Counted from the stretch's first letter, positions 9,331 through 21,413 are shown. The stretch is DNA of 64,000 nucleotides from Eupeodes corollae (GCF_945859685.1 NC_079147.1:60232946-60296945), one strand, 5' to 3'. Notes: generated from the sequence alone by a model not told the origin. A program made the numbers and translations.

Positions 9331-11933
9331 GGGGCCTGACTATGGGATTCGCGGGGAATCGTGTTGCTAGCGAGTTGCCATGTTTTGATTATTGCTTTCG
9401 CTTTCGCCTTCTTCGTTTTGAATTGGACCAATTAACGAATTAGAATTTGAAACGTCACACATAGGGGTATTTGCCTCGAAAAACCGCTCAAAAATATTTT
9501 TTTTTTAATGAAGTGATACTTGGCTGAAACAACTATAAAAGGGATTTAAAGCTTATTTCTATCGAATTAAGGTATAAATAAAGTATTTTGGATATATTTG
9601 GTTCATAATTCATTAATTTTTTCAATAAGGATGAAATAAATAGATGGAACTTAAAGTTATTCAGTGAACTCTTCCCAGGATTCTTCGTCATCAATACATT
9701 CCTCAGCTGTTTCTTCATCTTCACTATCATTAGATATTGTAGTATCATTAAAATTGTTTAATGTTGATGAATTAGGAATCCGGGAAATAAGCATTTCAAG
9801 GGCTTCTTTGGAAAATTGCTTAGATTTTTTAACAGGCAAAGATCTTAAACTGGTTATTAGAGGATCTGAACTTAAAAGTAACCTACAGATAGTACTGTTT
9901 TGTTCAATTTACTTATCTTGGATTCAATATCAGCTATTTCACTTTGCGTTATATCAAGATATTCTTTTACAAAGCTAATTTTTATTGGACGGCAATATCG
10001 TGGCGAGGATGGCGTTGGAGTTTGCCAAATAATTTTGTTGTTTGAACTACAAAACAAACGCAGGGGCACAAATGAACTTTGGAAGATATTAGCATCTGAA
10101 TCGGAACTGCTTTCAAACTTTTGCTTAAATTGAGTTTGTTTCGAACCATCACATCCCCATTTTGATACAAGTTCTAAGGACCTGCACTCGTTTTCATTAA
10201 ATGTTGCTAGTACCTCATCCAAATACAACAATAAGCGTTCAGCTGTATGGTTTAATAGATTCTGCAAGTTAACTTCAGCCAAAGTTTCTGTTACAGTATA
10301 TGACTCGGGGATTGGATAGCATTGTTTTTTTGCTTTTCGAAGAATACTATAGCAAGGAAAAAGTTTTTTGTCACTAGTTAAGAGCTTTAAGAGTAGATAA
10401 TTTTTCACTTTGCCTTTGGAAACTAACGGACAAAGCTTTTTTATATCTCTTTGCCCTCCCAGGAGAGTCGATGACTTCTTTAAGTATTTTTGAAGCTTGC
10501 GATTTTCCGGTTTCACGTAACTTCATTTCGGTAGCAAACGCAAGTTTCTCCATTTCATTATCGTCACGTAGACTTTGCGTTCTTCTTCTCTAGCTCTGTA
10601 CGCTAAGCTCTGTAAAAGGTTTAGACGGCCGGCCACGTCCAAGCGAAATTGGTACCTCAAAAACTCCCTGAAGCCAAACTTCATTTTTTTTTTAAATCTA
10701 TCATTTGTCCGTTGTGAACCTAACCATCTTGACTTAAATTCATACCTTAATACAATTTAGGAAATTTAAAGTTGAAATTGCATATACAAATAAAGTTCAA
10801 TTAAATTAAATACCTTAAACGTCCAATTTTAAGTCTAAAATCTTTAAGTTTTTCCTCCGTGCAAGACGCTTTATTGAGTAAATAGCTCTGAAGATGATCT
10901 AATTTTGCATCAAAATCATTCTCACTACACTCATTAATAACATCATACAACTGTTTTTTTGTTAAAATGCACAAGCCAGATGATCCTTCAAGGAAAAGAA
11001 TTAATTTTGTAATAAGTAGCTTTTTTTATTTTTATTAGACTAGACACTTATCAGGGACGATACAATCTCGAGGGGCAGATATGGGCAGCATTTTTGTTTT
11101 GTTTTTGCTTCTTGACACCTTTCTCTAATAGCTGATACAAAAAACGTTATCGAATAACACCGAATAATATAACAAAAGGTCCACAATAAAAAAAAAACTT
11201 AAAAAAAACTGCCCTTTTGCATAGATTTTAAAATAAATTCATTTTCTTTTAAATAAAAGCTTAAATATTCATCAAAACAGCTTTATAATAAAGAACATAC
11301 CTGCAGATGAACCCTCCATAACAAAAAACTTTGTTATCAATATCAAAAAACAATATAAACTTAATTAATTAGCGAAGGTAATTATCACACAAATCAACTG
11401 ATGCACAGTGCAAGCTTACGATCGATGACTTTCAACTGATGTTGTGGCGAAGTGTGTGCATAAAAAAAAAAAAAAAAAAACGGTACACTATTCCATGGGT
11501 ATATAACTACAGCTAGGAAAAAAATTACTTCTCAAATCTACATTTTGAAAAATTGCTTTTTGAGCGGTGCGTCATAAGGTTTGTTTGCTAGTCGACCTTT
11601 TTTTTGGCGGATTCGCAGGCGAAAGTGTTTTATTCTATTCACTGTTCGATGTTGTGGATTCTTTTTTGATTGTTATTATATAAAAATGTGAGTTCGCTTT
11701 ATTTCAAGTTTTTATAATTTATTCATAATCCACAACAAAATTTAATATTATTCATTGAATAATTCACCACAAATTTAATCAAAACAACACAAAATTTGTG
11801 GAAAGCTGTCAAATCACTGGAATATAGGAAGAAAGTCAAACCACTGGAAAATCGGAAGAACTATTCGTTAACAAGGAAATACAACGCGAGTCGAATTGAA
11901 AACGATCCGCCATTAACGTCATAATCAGGCCCC
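9331..11933 (-). mobile_element. possible boundaries of a RAG1/Transib-like element
   Basis: The sequence GGGGCCTGACTATG at 9331 is mirrored by the inverse of GGGGCCTGATTATG ending at 11933, and both sides share further short matches inward. An internal inverted ACCGCTCAAAAA pair lies at about 9484 and 11552. No matching target duplication was seen, so the outline is tentative. It would enclose the three-exon gene at 9657-11319. Confidence 0.3.
9657..11319 (-). pseudogene. three-exon RAG1/Transib-like transposase relic
   Basis: Exon 1 (11319-11301, MEGSSA), exon 2 (10985-10814) and exon 3 (from 10745) join in phase across GT-AG introns. Exon 3 continues, through frame breaks, as GRPSKPFTELSV, EMKLRETGKSQASKILKE, KKQCYPIPES, SKWGCDGSKQTQFKQKFESS and PSSPRYCRPIKISFVKE. 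The C-D-G followed by P-x-S-x-x-C-x-P resembles the RAG1/Transib region containing the first catalytic Asp. A deletion near 9860 then joins a C-terminal acidic tail (SEDEETAEECIDDEESWEEF). The rest of the catalytic domain is missing. Breaks include an A-run at 10684-10693, a stop in QS-R-R-R, and a shift near 10390. Family assignment is inference from motif order; a domesticated or unnamed family is possible. Confidence 0.5.
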
Positions 11934-11939
11934 TATAAA

Positions 11940-12613
11940 TGGTAGTCTACGCTTATTATAACCATTTGCAGCACAAATTTTCTCCTTTGATGATACACAA
12001 TTTTCAAATATCGTTCCAATGTGGAGTAAAATTTTAGTAAACATTCAAAGTCACACTCAACTAAAACAAGTTAAGCGGAAATTTACTATTGACTACCATA
12101 CATTTCGGACAAAACCATGAAATAAACTTTTAAAGAATTTACATTGAAAGTAAATCAAACTTTATTATTTGTAATCAAGTTGTTTACACGATAATGTATA
12201 CGACGCTTACATAATATTTCTTTTTTTACTTCATTTTATCTAACATTAATTTAACATTATGTTTTATTTTTTTTTTATTATATTTTAGCAAAAAAAAGAA
12301 ATTCCACGTTTCAATACAAAAATTGATGCGACACTTAAAAAGATAAAATTAAAAGAAAACAAAAAATAAACATTCATGTACACTTCCGAAAGCAAGTAAA
12401 TTAAAAATAAAATAATACAAAATTACAAAATAATAAAAAAAAAAAATGAAAAAGAAGCAAACAAAAATGTAAATTTGAAAATAATTCTGTTTTTTTCTTT
12501 TTTAAATGTTTAATTTATTATTTTTATGTTTTAGTGTTGTGGTATGTTGTAGTGCTGGATGTTGGTTTGTTTAGTTTAAATTTGTTTTTGTGTTAATTTA
12601 AAAAAAAAAATGT
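11940..12613. other. AT-rich region, probable 3' UTR of HMGA-like gene plus spacer
   Basis: Very AT-rich with long A and T runs. The portion next to 12614 should be the 3' untranslated region of the minus-strand HMGA-like gene; several AATAAA-like words on the minus strand occur between 12200 and 12500. No other gene was seen. Confidence 0.4.
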
Positions 12614-13014
12614 TTAAGATGAATCTTCGGCTTCGGCCTCAGAAGACTCCTTCTTCTCCTCTTCTTCCTCGTCCTCCTCTTCATCTGAGGTTTCTTTCTT
12701 TTTGCTTGCAGCTGCTGCAGGTTTGCTTGGCGGACGACCACGCCCTCTACCAGGTACTGGCGGGGGTTTTTTTGATGCTTTTGTAACAGCCTTGGGTGGA
12801 CGCCCCCGACCTCGTTTAGCAGGAACTGCCGCATCATCACCATTGCTTATAGCAGCCTTTTTTGGTGGGGATTTTGCTGGTGCCTAGAAATTAATAACAA
12901 ATATGATACAAAATAAATATTTATTGGTTAACTCGTAAATTAATGTTGACTTACTTCAGCTTCGGATTCCCTCTTCTTTGGTCGTCCTTTCCTCTTAACT
13001 TCAGTATCAGCCAT
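12614..13014 (-). CDS. HMGA-like AT-hook chromatin protein, two coding exons, 109 aa
   Basis: Exon 1 runs 13014-12955 (20 codons, MADTEVKRKGRPKKRESEAE) to a GTAAGT donor. After a 71-bp intron ending TTTCTAG, exon 2 runs 12883-12614 to TAA. Three AT-hooks lie at residues 7-15 (KRKGRPKKR), 43-51 (KRGRGRPPK) and 65-74 (GRGRGRPPSK). An acidic tail follows at 87-109 (DEEEDEEEEE, then SSEAEAEDSS). This is the classical HMGA layout: AT-hooks bind AT-rich minor grooves as an architectural nuclear factor. Another acceptor (TTTGCTTTGCAG) lies 8 bp upstream of the ATG, so a 5' non-coding exon is likely. It is intact, with no breaks, and is the best host gene here. Confidence 0.9.
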
Positions 13015-13291
13015 TTTATATTCTGCAAAGCAAATTATAAAATAATGTTAAAGAATAGTTTACAGTTATTTAATAATTGAAAAAAAAAAAAACAATTTAA
13101 TATATATATATATGTACAACTTTTAATACATATTAACGTTCAACGAACGGGATTTAAAAATATAACAAAAGGTAAAAGAAAACACACTTTTGAAATCATT
13201 CTTGTAATTGTACAGCACCTTTTGAGGGCGACAACAAGACGGTGAGTGAATCAAACCCAATGCCGATACCATTGATCATTAGCAGTTAGTA

Positions 13292-15536
13292 CAGTGGACT
13301 CTCGCTAACTTGAACATACGGTAACTTAAACAGTCCAATAACTTGAACATGATATTTTCCCTTTTATGTGTTCTGTAGCTTGAACAGGCAATTTGTAAAG
13401 CTCTTTACCTTAAACTTTTTTATTGCTGACTCTATAACTTGAATAATTAAGAAATTTTGGACTCTATAACTTGAACAAATAAATTTTATATCAACAGGAG
13501 TTTGAATTTCCTCATTGCTCCTCATCCAAGGGAAATTTCCGGAATTTGCTTTTTGTATGTGTTTAAGATTTTATTTATTTTGCAAGTTTTGTGCAAGCAG
13601 GAACGTGATAATAAAATTTTCCAGTAAATTTTGTGCAATATTTTGAAGTGCGTGTTTGGAAATTAAGTTTAAAGTTTAAGTTGTTTAAAGATTTAAAATG
13701 GGTTTAACAAAAGGACAAAAATTAGAATGTTGACATTTAAACAAAAGGCAGCAATTATTGAACAAATAAAGAAAGGAAAAAGCGTTACGGTTTATGCAAA
13801 GGAATTTAGTGTTTCAAAAGGTACCATATGCAATATAAAGCGCAATGAGAAACAAATCACAGCAAGGATCGCGAATACTTTTTCTGGACCAGGTAAAATG
13901 TGCACAATTAAAAAAGCTGAGCATCCAAAAATGGAAAGAATCCTTTACAAATGGTTCCTGAATCAGCGCAAAAGAAATGTTCCGATAAGCGGAAACATTT
14001 TAAGAGAGAAAGCCAAACAGTTGTTTATAAAGTATAAGAGTCAAGAAGGTAGCTTTTTCAATGCTAGTTCTGGGTGGTTTCAGAAATGGAAGAGAAGATT
14101 CGGTATTCGATTGCTTACTATTAGTGGAGAAAAATTAGCTGCTGATCCAGGACCTATTGAGCCATTCAAAAAAAAAACTTGAAGATAAAATCGCCGTTCT
14201 TCAACTGACAACACAACAAATTTACAACGTTGATGAAACTGCACTGTTTTGGAAGTTGTTGCCCAAAAAAACCTATGTAGTCGTTTAATGAAAAAAGTGC
14301 ATTTGGAGGAAAAATTCCTAAGCAAAGAGTGACTTTACTCCTCGGTTCTAACGCCACAGGTACCCACAAACTCGTTCCTATGATCATTGGTAAGTCAAAA
14401 AATCCACGGTGTCTTAAAAATTTTGAAATGCCAATAGAATACAAAAGTTCTATGAATGCATGGATGACAAAATACATTTTCAAGGAATGGTTTTTCAAGA
14501 GCTTTGTAATTCAAGTAAAGAAACACTGCGAAGAACAAAATCTCCCACTTAAGGCACTTCTGATTATAGACAATGCTCCATGCCATCCATCAGCAGAAGA
14601 GTTAAGGTATCTTAACGGAGACATTTGCACAATGTTCTTACCACCGAATGTCACTGCGTTAGTTCAGCCGATGGATCAGAATGGCATAAGAATTACTAAG
14701 CTGCATTATAAGTCAAACTTGCTGTCGTTGGTCATTGCCAACAAAAATGAAGATATAGTTTCTGCCCTAAAGAACTTCAATTTGCGCCAAGCCATTACAT
14801 TGATGTCAAAATCGAGGGATCAAGTAACTTCTCAAATTCTTGAAAAATGCTGGAACCCCATTTTTAATGATGTCGATAACAGTTTCTTTAACGACGAAGA
14901 TGATGTCCCATTATCTACTCTCAGAGAACGCTGGAGGGAAAACTTGATTGCAGATGGGGAAGAAGCACCCTTGATACATTTGCTCGAACAAATAGACAAT
15001 AATCAGGTAACATTTCTTGACTTTAAGTACAAAACAGTAGGTACCTAATGAACAAACTTTTATTTTTCAATCCAACAGCATTACACCGAAGAAAAAGTAA
15101 ACGAATGGTTTCGCGATGAAGATGTTCCTGATGGTGTTGAAGATGAAGACATCGATTCGGAAAATGAATCTGACCCGGGTGATGTTATAATGGTGCAAAA
15201 CATTGTAACTGACACCGAAGCCATCGAATCAATCGATAAAGTGATCAATTGGGCCAGTCAAAATAACAGAACATCATCTGAATTTACAGTACTCCAAAAC
15301 CTCAGAGAAAGTGCGCTAAAAAATGTTTTGCAGAAAACTAAGCAATGTAAAATAACAAATTTTTTTCCCAAGTTGGTTTAAATACAATTGTGTTTTGTGT
15401 CAATTACTAACATTTAAAATAATATAATGAAAACGTATAAAAACGAAGACTTTTTTATTTTTTCCAGTTACTTGAACAATCCAGTAACTTAAACAGGCCT
15501 CGTTTCGTAGGTGTTCAAGTTAGCGAGATTCCACTG
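13292..15536 (+). mobile_element. Tigger/pogo DNA transposon, nearly full length
   Basis: TIRs CAGTGGACTCTCGCTAACTT (13292) and its inverse, ending TAGCGAGATTCCACTG (15536), are flanked by TA (13290-13291 and 15537-15538), the Tc1/mariner-superfamily target. The 2,245-bp element holds one transposase with a short intron. Both ends contain repeated AACTTGAAC-type words, likely transposase-binding sites. Confidence 0.92.
13727..15381 (+). pseudogene. Tigger/pogo transposase with two frame breaks
   Basis: The start reads MLTFKQKAAIIEQIKKGKSV, a CENP-B/psq-type helix-turn-helix. A second HTH contains GWFQKWKRRFGIR at about residues 113-125. The DDE domain shows YNVDETALFWK, LLIIDNAPCHP and VQPMDQ, so all three acidic residues survive. 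A 10-A run at 14168-14177 shifts the frame after PFKKK, and a second break lies near 14280. A small intron (GTAACA from about 15006 to CAACAG at 15078) joins the acidic C-terminus that ends at 15381. Pogo transposases cut and paste DNA in the nucleus. Apart from two breaks this copy is well preserved. Confidence 0.85.
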
Positions 15537-15715
15537 TACTTGTATTTAGAAAAACGGAGATAAATTTTCATTTGGTAATGATTCAAAATAGATTTGAAAT
15601 TGTGCGACTTAGAAGATGTACAAACATTTAAATGTAAAGTTTTTCCATGGACGAAATTTGAAAATGTCAACAATTTTTCAATCTCCTATAAATGCTCAAT
15701 TTTGTATACATATAC

Positions 15716-17253
15716 ACTACCGGTCAAAATTTTGAGACCACATATTAATCCTTTTCTGTAAATTATGAGGAATTTTGTAAAAAAAAAGGTAAACAAAAAA
15801 ATAGTATTGGGTTTTTGGCATCTATTTGGATTTCCCATAGTTTTTATTTTTTATGACTTTTTACATTCAGTTTGGAATTTTTTTTATGACTGCGGTAATA
15901 TTAAAGGGTAAAAAAATGTAAAATTTGAATACCTCCATATTCAGAATTTTGTATTTACTCGTTATGCTCGGTTTGATCAAATTTAAATTTATTTGAGACT
16001 GTGATCTTCTTCAGTAAACAAGTGCTCATTATGGGAAAAGTTAAGGAATAAACTATTGAAACTCGATCTGCCATTATGACCCTTATTGAAAAAGGCTATT
16101 CGCAAAGAGAAATCGCCACAAACTGAAGATATCCAAAGGAGCAGTTCACAGGACCATACAGCGTTACTCTAGTACCGGCGCGCCGGTTTTAAGGATAAAC
16201 CGAGGTCAGGACATGCTAGAGTTACGACGAAAACCGAAGATCTGCATATCATCACCATAAGCAAGCGTTCTATGATGAAAACAGAACCATAAATACGCGC
16301 CGAGATCAATGAAATCCGGGAAGAACCATTATCTGTATCAACGATACAACGAAGGCTAAGGCATGCTGGACTTTCTGGGCGCTTTGCAGTGCGGAAACCA
16401 CTTCTACGACCCCAAAACAAGATCAAACGGTTGGAATGGGCCAAAACCCATAAGGATTGGACAGATGAAGACTTCAACAGAGTCTTATAAGGCGATGAGT
16501 CCATGTTCGAGATATTTGGCTCAAACCGCAAAGTGTACATCAGGAGCAGTGCTGAACAGAAGATGCTACCAGACTGTTTGGTCCCAACTGTAAAGCACGG
16601 AGGCGGTTCAGTAATCGAGTGGGGATGTTTTTCCTTCAATGGAGTAGGAGATCTAACACGGGTGATCGGAAGAATGGATAAAAAAGTTTATAAAACGATA
16701 TTGGAAGACCACGTTTTGGTATCTGGACTCCGATTAATCGGTGCAGGTTTTGTATATCAGCAAGACAATGACCCAAAACACACTTCAAAACTTTGTTGGA
16801 GATACCTGAAACAAAAAGAAGATGAGGAAATTTTAAAAGTAATGGTATGGCCACCACAGTTTCCAGATATTAACCGGAACAGACGGGAATGTCCGGAATC
16901 ACCACATAACATCGGAATCTGCACTTTGGGAAACTCTATAAAATTGCTGGAATAATATTCCACAAGAAAAAATACAAAACCTTGTAAGAAGATTGCCCAG
17001 AATTGTAAAAATAAAATTATTGAATTTAGGAGGGTTTTTTAATGAAAACTCAATTTAGAGCTTTTATTGTTTTTTATTTTAATAAATAATTTATGTTTAG
17101 TACAAAACTAGTTAATATTTTTCTATCATTTACAACTAGACATGCTCTTCACTTTTTTCACATATTAACTTTTTTCCTAAAACTTCACTTTAGGGGTTTA
17201 AACTCGATATTTCTCAAATTTCAGAGGTGGTCTCAAACTTTTGACCGGCAGTG
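15716..17253 (+). mobile_element. Tc1-like element with ACCGGTCAAAA TIR
   Basis: CACTACCGGTCAAAATTTTG at 15716 is mirrored by the inverse, ending TTTTGACCGGCAGTG at 17253; TA lies on both sides (15714-15715 and 17254-17255). Length 1,538 bp, usual for Tc1-like elements. It is the first of a run of Tc1/mariner elements. Confidence 0.9.
16031..16990 (+). pseudogene. Tc1-like transposase, heavily mutated
   Basis: It starts MGKVKE and continues AIMTLIEKGYSQREIATN, the paired-like HTH, then breaks repeatedly. The catalytic half reads ESMFEIFGSNRKVYIR, KHGGGSVIEWGCFSFNGVGD, YQQDNDPKHTSKLCW and MVWPPQFPDINRN, where the third acidic residue of the DD34E triad (normally N-P-I-E) is lost. Many stops in the N-terminal half make it dead. 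Confidence 0.85.
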
Positions 17254-17255
17254 TA

Positions 17256-17644
17256 TGAGCGTCGGGTCGCTAGAAACTTTGTTTTGAATGAATGGGGTAG
17301 GATCAGACTTTCTTTGAACGTTCATTTTGATCAAGCCAACTAGTTAGTTAGTAAAGTCGTCACTTCTATCTTGTTCGTTCTATCTTGTTCAATAGACCAT
17401 TTTCAACGAAATCGAGTTAGAAATGCAGTTTTTATAATTCGTGGGTGCTCTTACAATTGGCGCAAACCGTTTCTTTCTATCATTTAGTTTTGAAGTTATG
17501 GAGAACTGTTTTGTTCAATAAACCACTTTTCTGACCATTTTGTGTATCACCTTTGTTCAATAAACCACTTTTAATTTTTTTTGTATCATATTGAACGTAT
17601 ATCTTTAAAATCATATCTTCTTATTTCTTTCTTGTTCAATATCC
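17256..17644. other. spacer with repeated TTGTTCAATA motif
   Basis: No gene was seen. The word TTGTTCAATARACCAYTTTT or its core occurs near 17390, 17512, 17554 and 17636. It may be a worn subterminal repeat block of an otherwise lost DNA transposon. Confidence 0.4.
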
Positions 17645-18300
17645 TTATATACGAGGGGCGTTCAATATATTCTCGGTAAAGGGGTGAAGCTGTGGTTATA
17701 TGTATATATAAATTGACTTATTTATCAAGTAGTACTATTATTTTAGTGCATTCATGTAAAATTTCATATGAATGTGATTATTATTTACCGTTAAATCTCT
17801 ATTTAAACAGAATCATAATGGCAACTAAGACGATGATGGTGAAAAATGAGCATCGCTCTGTAATTAAATTTCTCCGGCGCCCCGGCTAGTGCATGTACGG
17901 GAGAAAGCATCAAAGAAGTCGAAAAACTTGTTCTCGAGGATGCCCGAATAAAGGTGAAAGTGATGGCAGAGATCACCAAGCTTTCGACTGGTATCATTCA
18001 CACCATCCTTCATGACCATCTTAACCTTTCAAAGGTCAGTGCAAGGTGGGTGCCACGAATGCTCACAGCGCCTCAGAAAAAAGTGAGAATCGCATGCTGT
18101 AGAGAGCTTTTGGAGATGTGTAGTGAGAACGCGGACGGTGTTATGCATCGGATTGTTACTGGGGGCGAAATATGGGTTCACCACTATGACCCTGAAAGCA
18201 AACAAGAGTCCATGCAGTGGCATAAAAAAGGAACACACCCCCCGGAGAAGTTCAAAGTCACTCCGTCTGCCGGGAAGCAATATTTTGCATTGTAGATACA
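17645..18300 (+). mobile_element. mariner-like element, 3'-truncated
   Basis: Starts with a TIR-like 'cgaggggcgttcaatatatt', seen in many mariner families, followed by a leader and transposase on the plus strand. The element ends abruptly after residues SAGK of the catalytic core, and no right TIR is present. Confidence 0.7.
17818..18295 (+). pseudogene. mariner transposase, N-terminal two thirds
   Basis: Begins MATKTMMVKNEHRSVIKFLRR, shifts frame near 17880, and continues TGESIKEVEKLVLED, KLSTGIIHTILHDHL, SARWVPRMLTAPQK. It then reaches RIVTGGEIWVHHYDPESKQE, where the first catalytic Asp of the usual G-D-E is replaced (G-G-E). It stops after KVTPSAGK. The remaining catalytic part is deleted. 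Mariner transposases act as nuclear cut-and-paste enzymes; this one cannot. Confidence 0.8.
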
Positions 18301-18608
18301 ACTTCATCGAACCCATTACTCAAAAGTAGCGGTAAAATAACTGCTGACACAAAATGTAAATGTAACAGAAAAAAAAAACAAAAAAAAAGCAAAGAACCTG
18401 TGTAAGTAAGGATATGCATATAAAAACAAAAGTTGCACTTATCGAGCCAATTGTTTTTGAAGAGTTGCGATTACCGCGTCGATAATATAAAAACTCAGTT
18501 GTTGCGAAAATCGAGAACGTACTGTAAATTAAAATCATTAGTAGTTCTTGACAAATCCGAAAAAAAACAAGTTGTTAGCTGCTGTACGAATATAAGTTTG
18601 ATAGTCTA

Positions 18609-19909
18609 CAGTGGCTCTCAGCTTAAATGATGCACTCAATTTGTTTCTGTTAAAAGCTAAAAAAAATCGCTTAAGACTACAACCAAATAGGACAAACAAC
18701 AAGAATGTATGTTCTCAAGAAAAGGACAAATATCTTAACACTCTGAGAAAACAATCCCACAGCTTTAATGGTGCACTCAACAAAAACTGCAAAAAATTAC
18801 CGCAGTAAGTCTTCAAAAACTAAAAACAAGCTTTATTTATTCAGTTCAAATCAACTACCATCATTTCCGGACACGCGAGTTGTTTTGTTCGACATGGGCA
18901 TCGAAACTCGTGAATTTATAATTAAGCACTTTACAGAAGGCATAAGTCAAAAAATCGCGGAAATGGTACAAAAGAAAGAAGCCCCAAATAAATTTTTTTC
19001 TGTTAGTGACCGTGTCGGTGGATTTTGAGAAAAGTAAAGAGTGAACCTTTTCAAGCGCACCAAAGCTAGCCCAAGAAGCTGAAAATTATTTAAATAAAAA
19101 GAGCAGTCAACAATAAGAATTTTTCGAGAATCCAATTTCAATGGCAGGAGTGCCCGTAAGAGAAGCCTTTCATTTGCCCTAAGAATAAAATTAGCAGGGT
19201 CAAATTTTCTCGCGAGCATTTAAGCAAAGACGAATCATTCTGGAAAAGTGTGATTTTCACGGATGAAAGTAAATTTAACCTTCATGGGTCGGATGGCAGA
19301 GCGTACGTTTAGAGGCAACCAAATACAGAGCTCCAGGCGAAGAATTTGCGTGTGACGGTAAAACACGGTGGAGGGTCACGTTATGGTGTGGGGCTGTATG
19401 TCATCAGCTGGTGTCGGTAACCTGGTTTTCATCGGAGGCAATATGGACAAAAATATGTACTTAGACATATTAAAGCAAAATTTAAACCAAAGTGCCACCG
19501 AACATAGGGGGAAGTTTTCGGATGTACCAAAAGACAATAATCCTACACATAAGTATGCACTTGTTCGAAATTGGTTGATTTGGAACTGCCCACATGTCAT
19601 GCAACCACCAGCACATTCCCCAGATTTGAATACGATTGAAAATCTATGGTCTAAGCTAGAGCGCGAAATAAGAAAACACCAAATAAAAAGCAGTGGATAC
19701 CTTAAGAAGCCATTTTTGGAAGAGTGGAACAAGATATCTTCCGATTACACCAAAAACCTCATTTGTTCAATCCCAAAGAGGCTGGAATCGGTGATTAAAT
19801 AAAAAAGATTCCCCACAAAATATTAAAAATCGTTCTTACTTTTTGTTAATTGTTTTTCACGTTATTTGAATTTTTCAAAATATAAATGTACTGCATCATT
19901 TACGTTGCA
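18609..19909 (+). mobile_element. Tc1-like element abutting the next element
   Basis: The left end, after TA at 18607-18608, reads CAGTGGCTCTCAGCTTAAAT. An approximate inverse (AACGTAAATGATGCAGTACA read on the minus strand) lies at about 19880-19907. The right terminus is directly abutted by the TIR of the next element at 19910, so the last bases are ambiguous. Confidence 0.6.
18895..19802 (+). pseudogene. Tc1-like transposase remnant
   Basis: MGIETREFIIKHFTEGISQK opens the HTH at 18895. After several stops the catalytic part reads VIFTDESKFNLHGSDGRAYV, then VMVWGCMSSAGVGNLVFIGG. Then comes VPKDNNPTHKYALVRNWL, with the second-Asp motif (normally Q-D-N-D-P-K-H) worn, and PPAHSPDLNTIENLWSKLE with the glutamate kept. 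The last 144 codons from 19368 are open to TAA at 19802. Confidence 0.8.
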
Positions 19910-20275
19910 CAGTGCTCCACAAAAGTCTACGTACAACGATGAATCATTAAAAAAAAACCGCAGTTATTCACAAACGATGAGTGATACAAATTTTTGAAAG
20001 GTATATTTCAATTAAACAATATTCAAGGTTTTGATATACACTAATATTAATAAACTAAATATTCTCAATTGAAATACAAAAAATAAAACAACGAAAAAGC
20101 TTTGAAAACCTTTCACAAAAGTATGCGTACAGAATGTTTTATACTTGCATTACATTCTATTTAAGTAACCGTTCATTTTTTAGCAAAACAGGTTTGTTTC
20201 TTCGGGCTTTGTTAGTGCTTATCACGTGTGGAAAATAGTTGTTTGTAATTTTTTTTTTCGCAAAAAAACTATAAA

Positions 20276-21240
20276 ATGGGTAATAAAGAGTTAAGTTTAA
20301 GTGAGCGGTAGTTAATTATTGATTTGAACTTAAAAGAAAAAAAGTCCTACTCAGAAATATCAAAAATAACTTCAAGAAGCCGGTCAACGATCCAAACGAC
20401 CATAAATCGCTACAAAAACACGGGAAAAGTTTAATCAAAACTAAGATCTGGCCGATCATCGAAGCTCTCTGTAAGAGATAAGCGTATTATAAAGCGGATG
20501 GTGGACCAAGATCCCTTCACAACGGCTAACTCGGTAAGCGTACAACTTAAAAAACATAACAACATCAAAGTGCACCCAGAAACGGTAAGAAGATTAATAG
20601 TTCAAGGGGGGTTGAAGTCATGCACACCAAGAAAAAAACCATTTGTCAATAAGATCAACAGACACAAACGACTCTCATTCGCAAAGGAGTATGTAAACAA
20701 GTCTCCGGACTTCTGGCGAAAAGTTTTATTTACCGACGAGTCGAAATATAACATTTTTGGGTCTGACGGTCGTTTGAGGGTGTGGCGAAAACCAAACGAT
20801 GCTCTTAATCCTAAGTGCACTATCAAAAAATAACCGAAGGGATCATGAATCAATATGTTTATATTGACATCCTGAAACGAAATTTAAAAACAAGTGCCGA
20901 AATTTTGGGTATTGCTACTATTTCCAGCTAGACAACGGCCCCAAACACACCGCACATAATACACGTATGTGGCTGGCATACAACAATCCCCACTTGCTAC
21001 GAACCCCACCACAGAGTCCAGATATAAACCCCATTGAAAACCTATGGTATGCTTTAGAAAGGAAGATCCGCATCCACGATATCCGAAATAAACCTCAGTT
21101 AAAAGAAGCCTTATTATCTGAATGGAATAACATAAGCAGTTCTTACACAGAAAAACTTGTAGGGTCCAGCAAAACCGCTTAAGAGAGGTCATAGCTGAAA
21201 GGATATCCGACGAAATACTAACACCAAAAGTGATAAAGAA
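20276..21240 (+). pseudogene. Tc1-like transposase with internal deletion
   Basis: MGNKELSLSER begins at 20276. RSRSTIQTTINRYKNTGKV gives the HTH linker, and LFTDESKYNIFGSDGRLRVW the first Asp. After TIKK a deletion of the H-G-G-G-S block joins to a segment containing DNGPKHTAHN in another frame. The part from 20967 keeps PPQSPDINPIENLWYALERK. Several stops and the deletion inactivate it. Confidence 0.85.
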
Positions 21241-21413
21241 GAATAATTATTTTTGTTTTTTTTTTCTAACTTTTTTTTACAGCAGTACGCAAACTTTTGT
21301 GGATAATTTTTAAACTTTTTTTTGTTTCAATTTGTTTATTTCTGAATAAAGAATATTTTGTTTATTTATGTTATAAATAATCAAAACCTAGAATATTGTT
21401 TAATTGAAATATA

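Noticed and set aside
11405..11411. CACAGTG heptamer near the RAG1-like relic as a recombination signal or Transib terminus
   Set aside because: A seven-base word is expected by chance; no nonamer or inverted partner at the other side was found.
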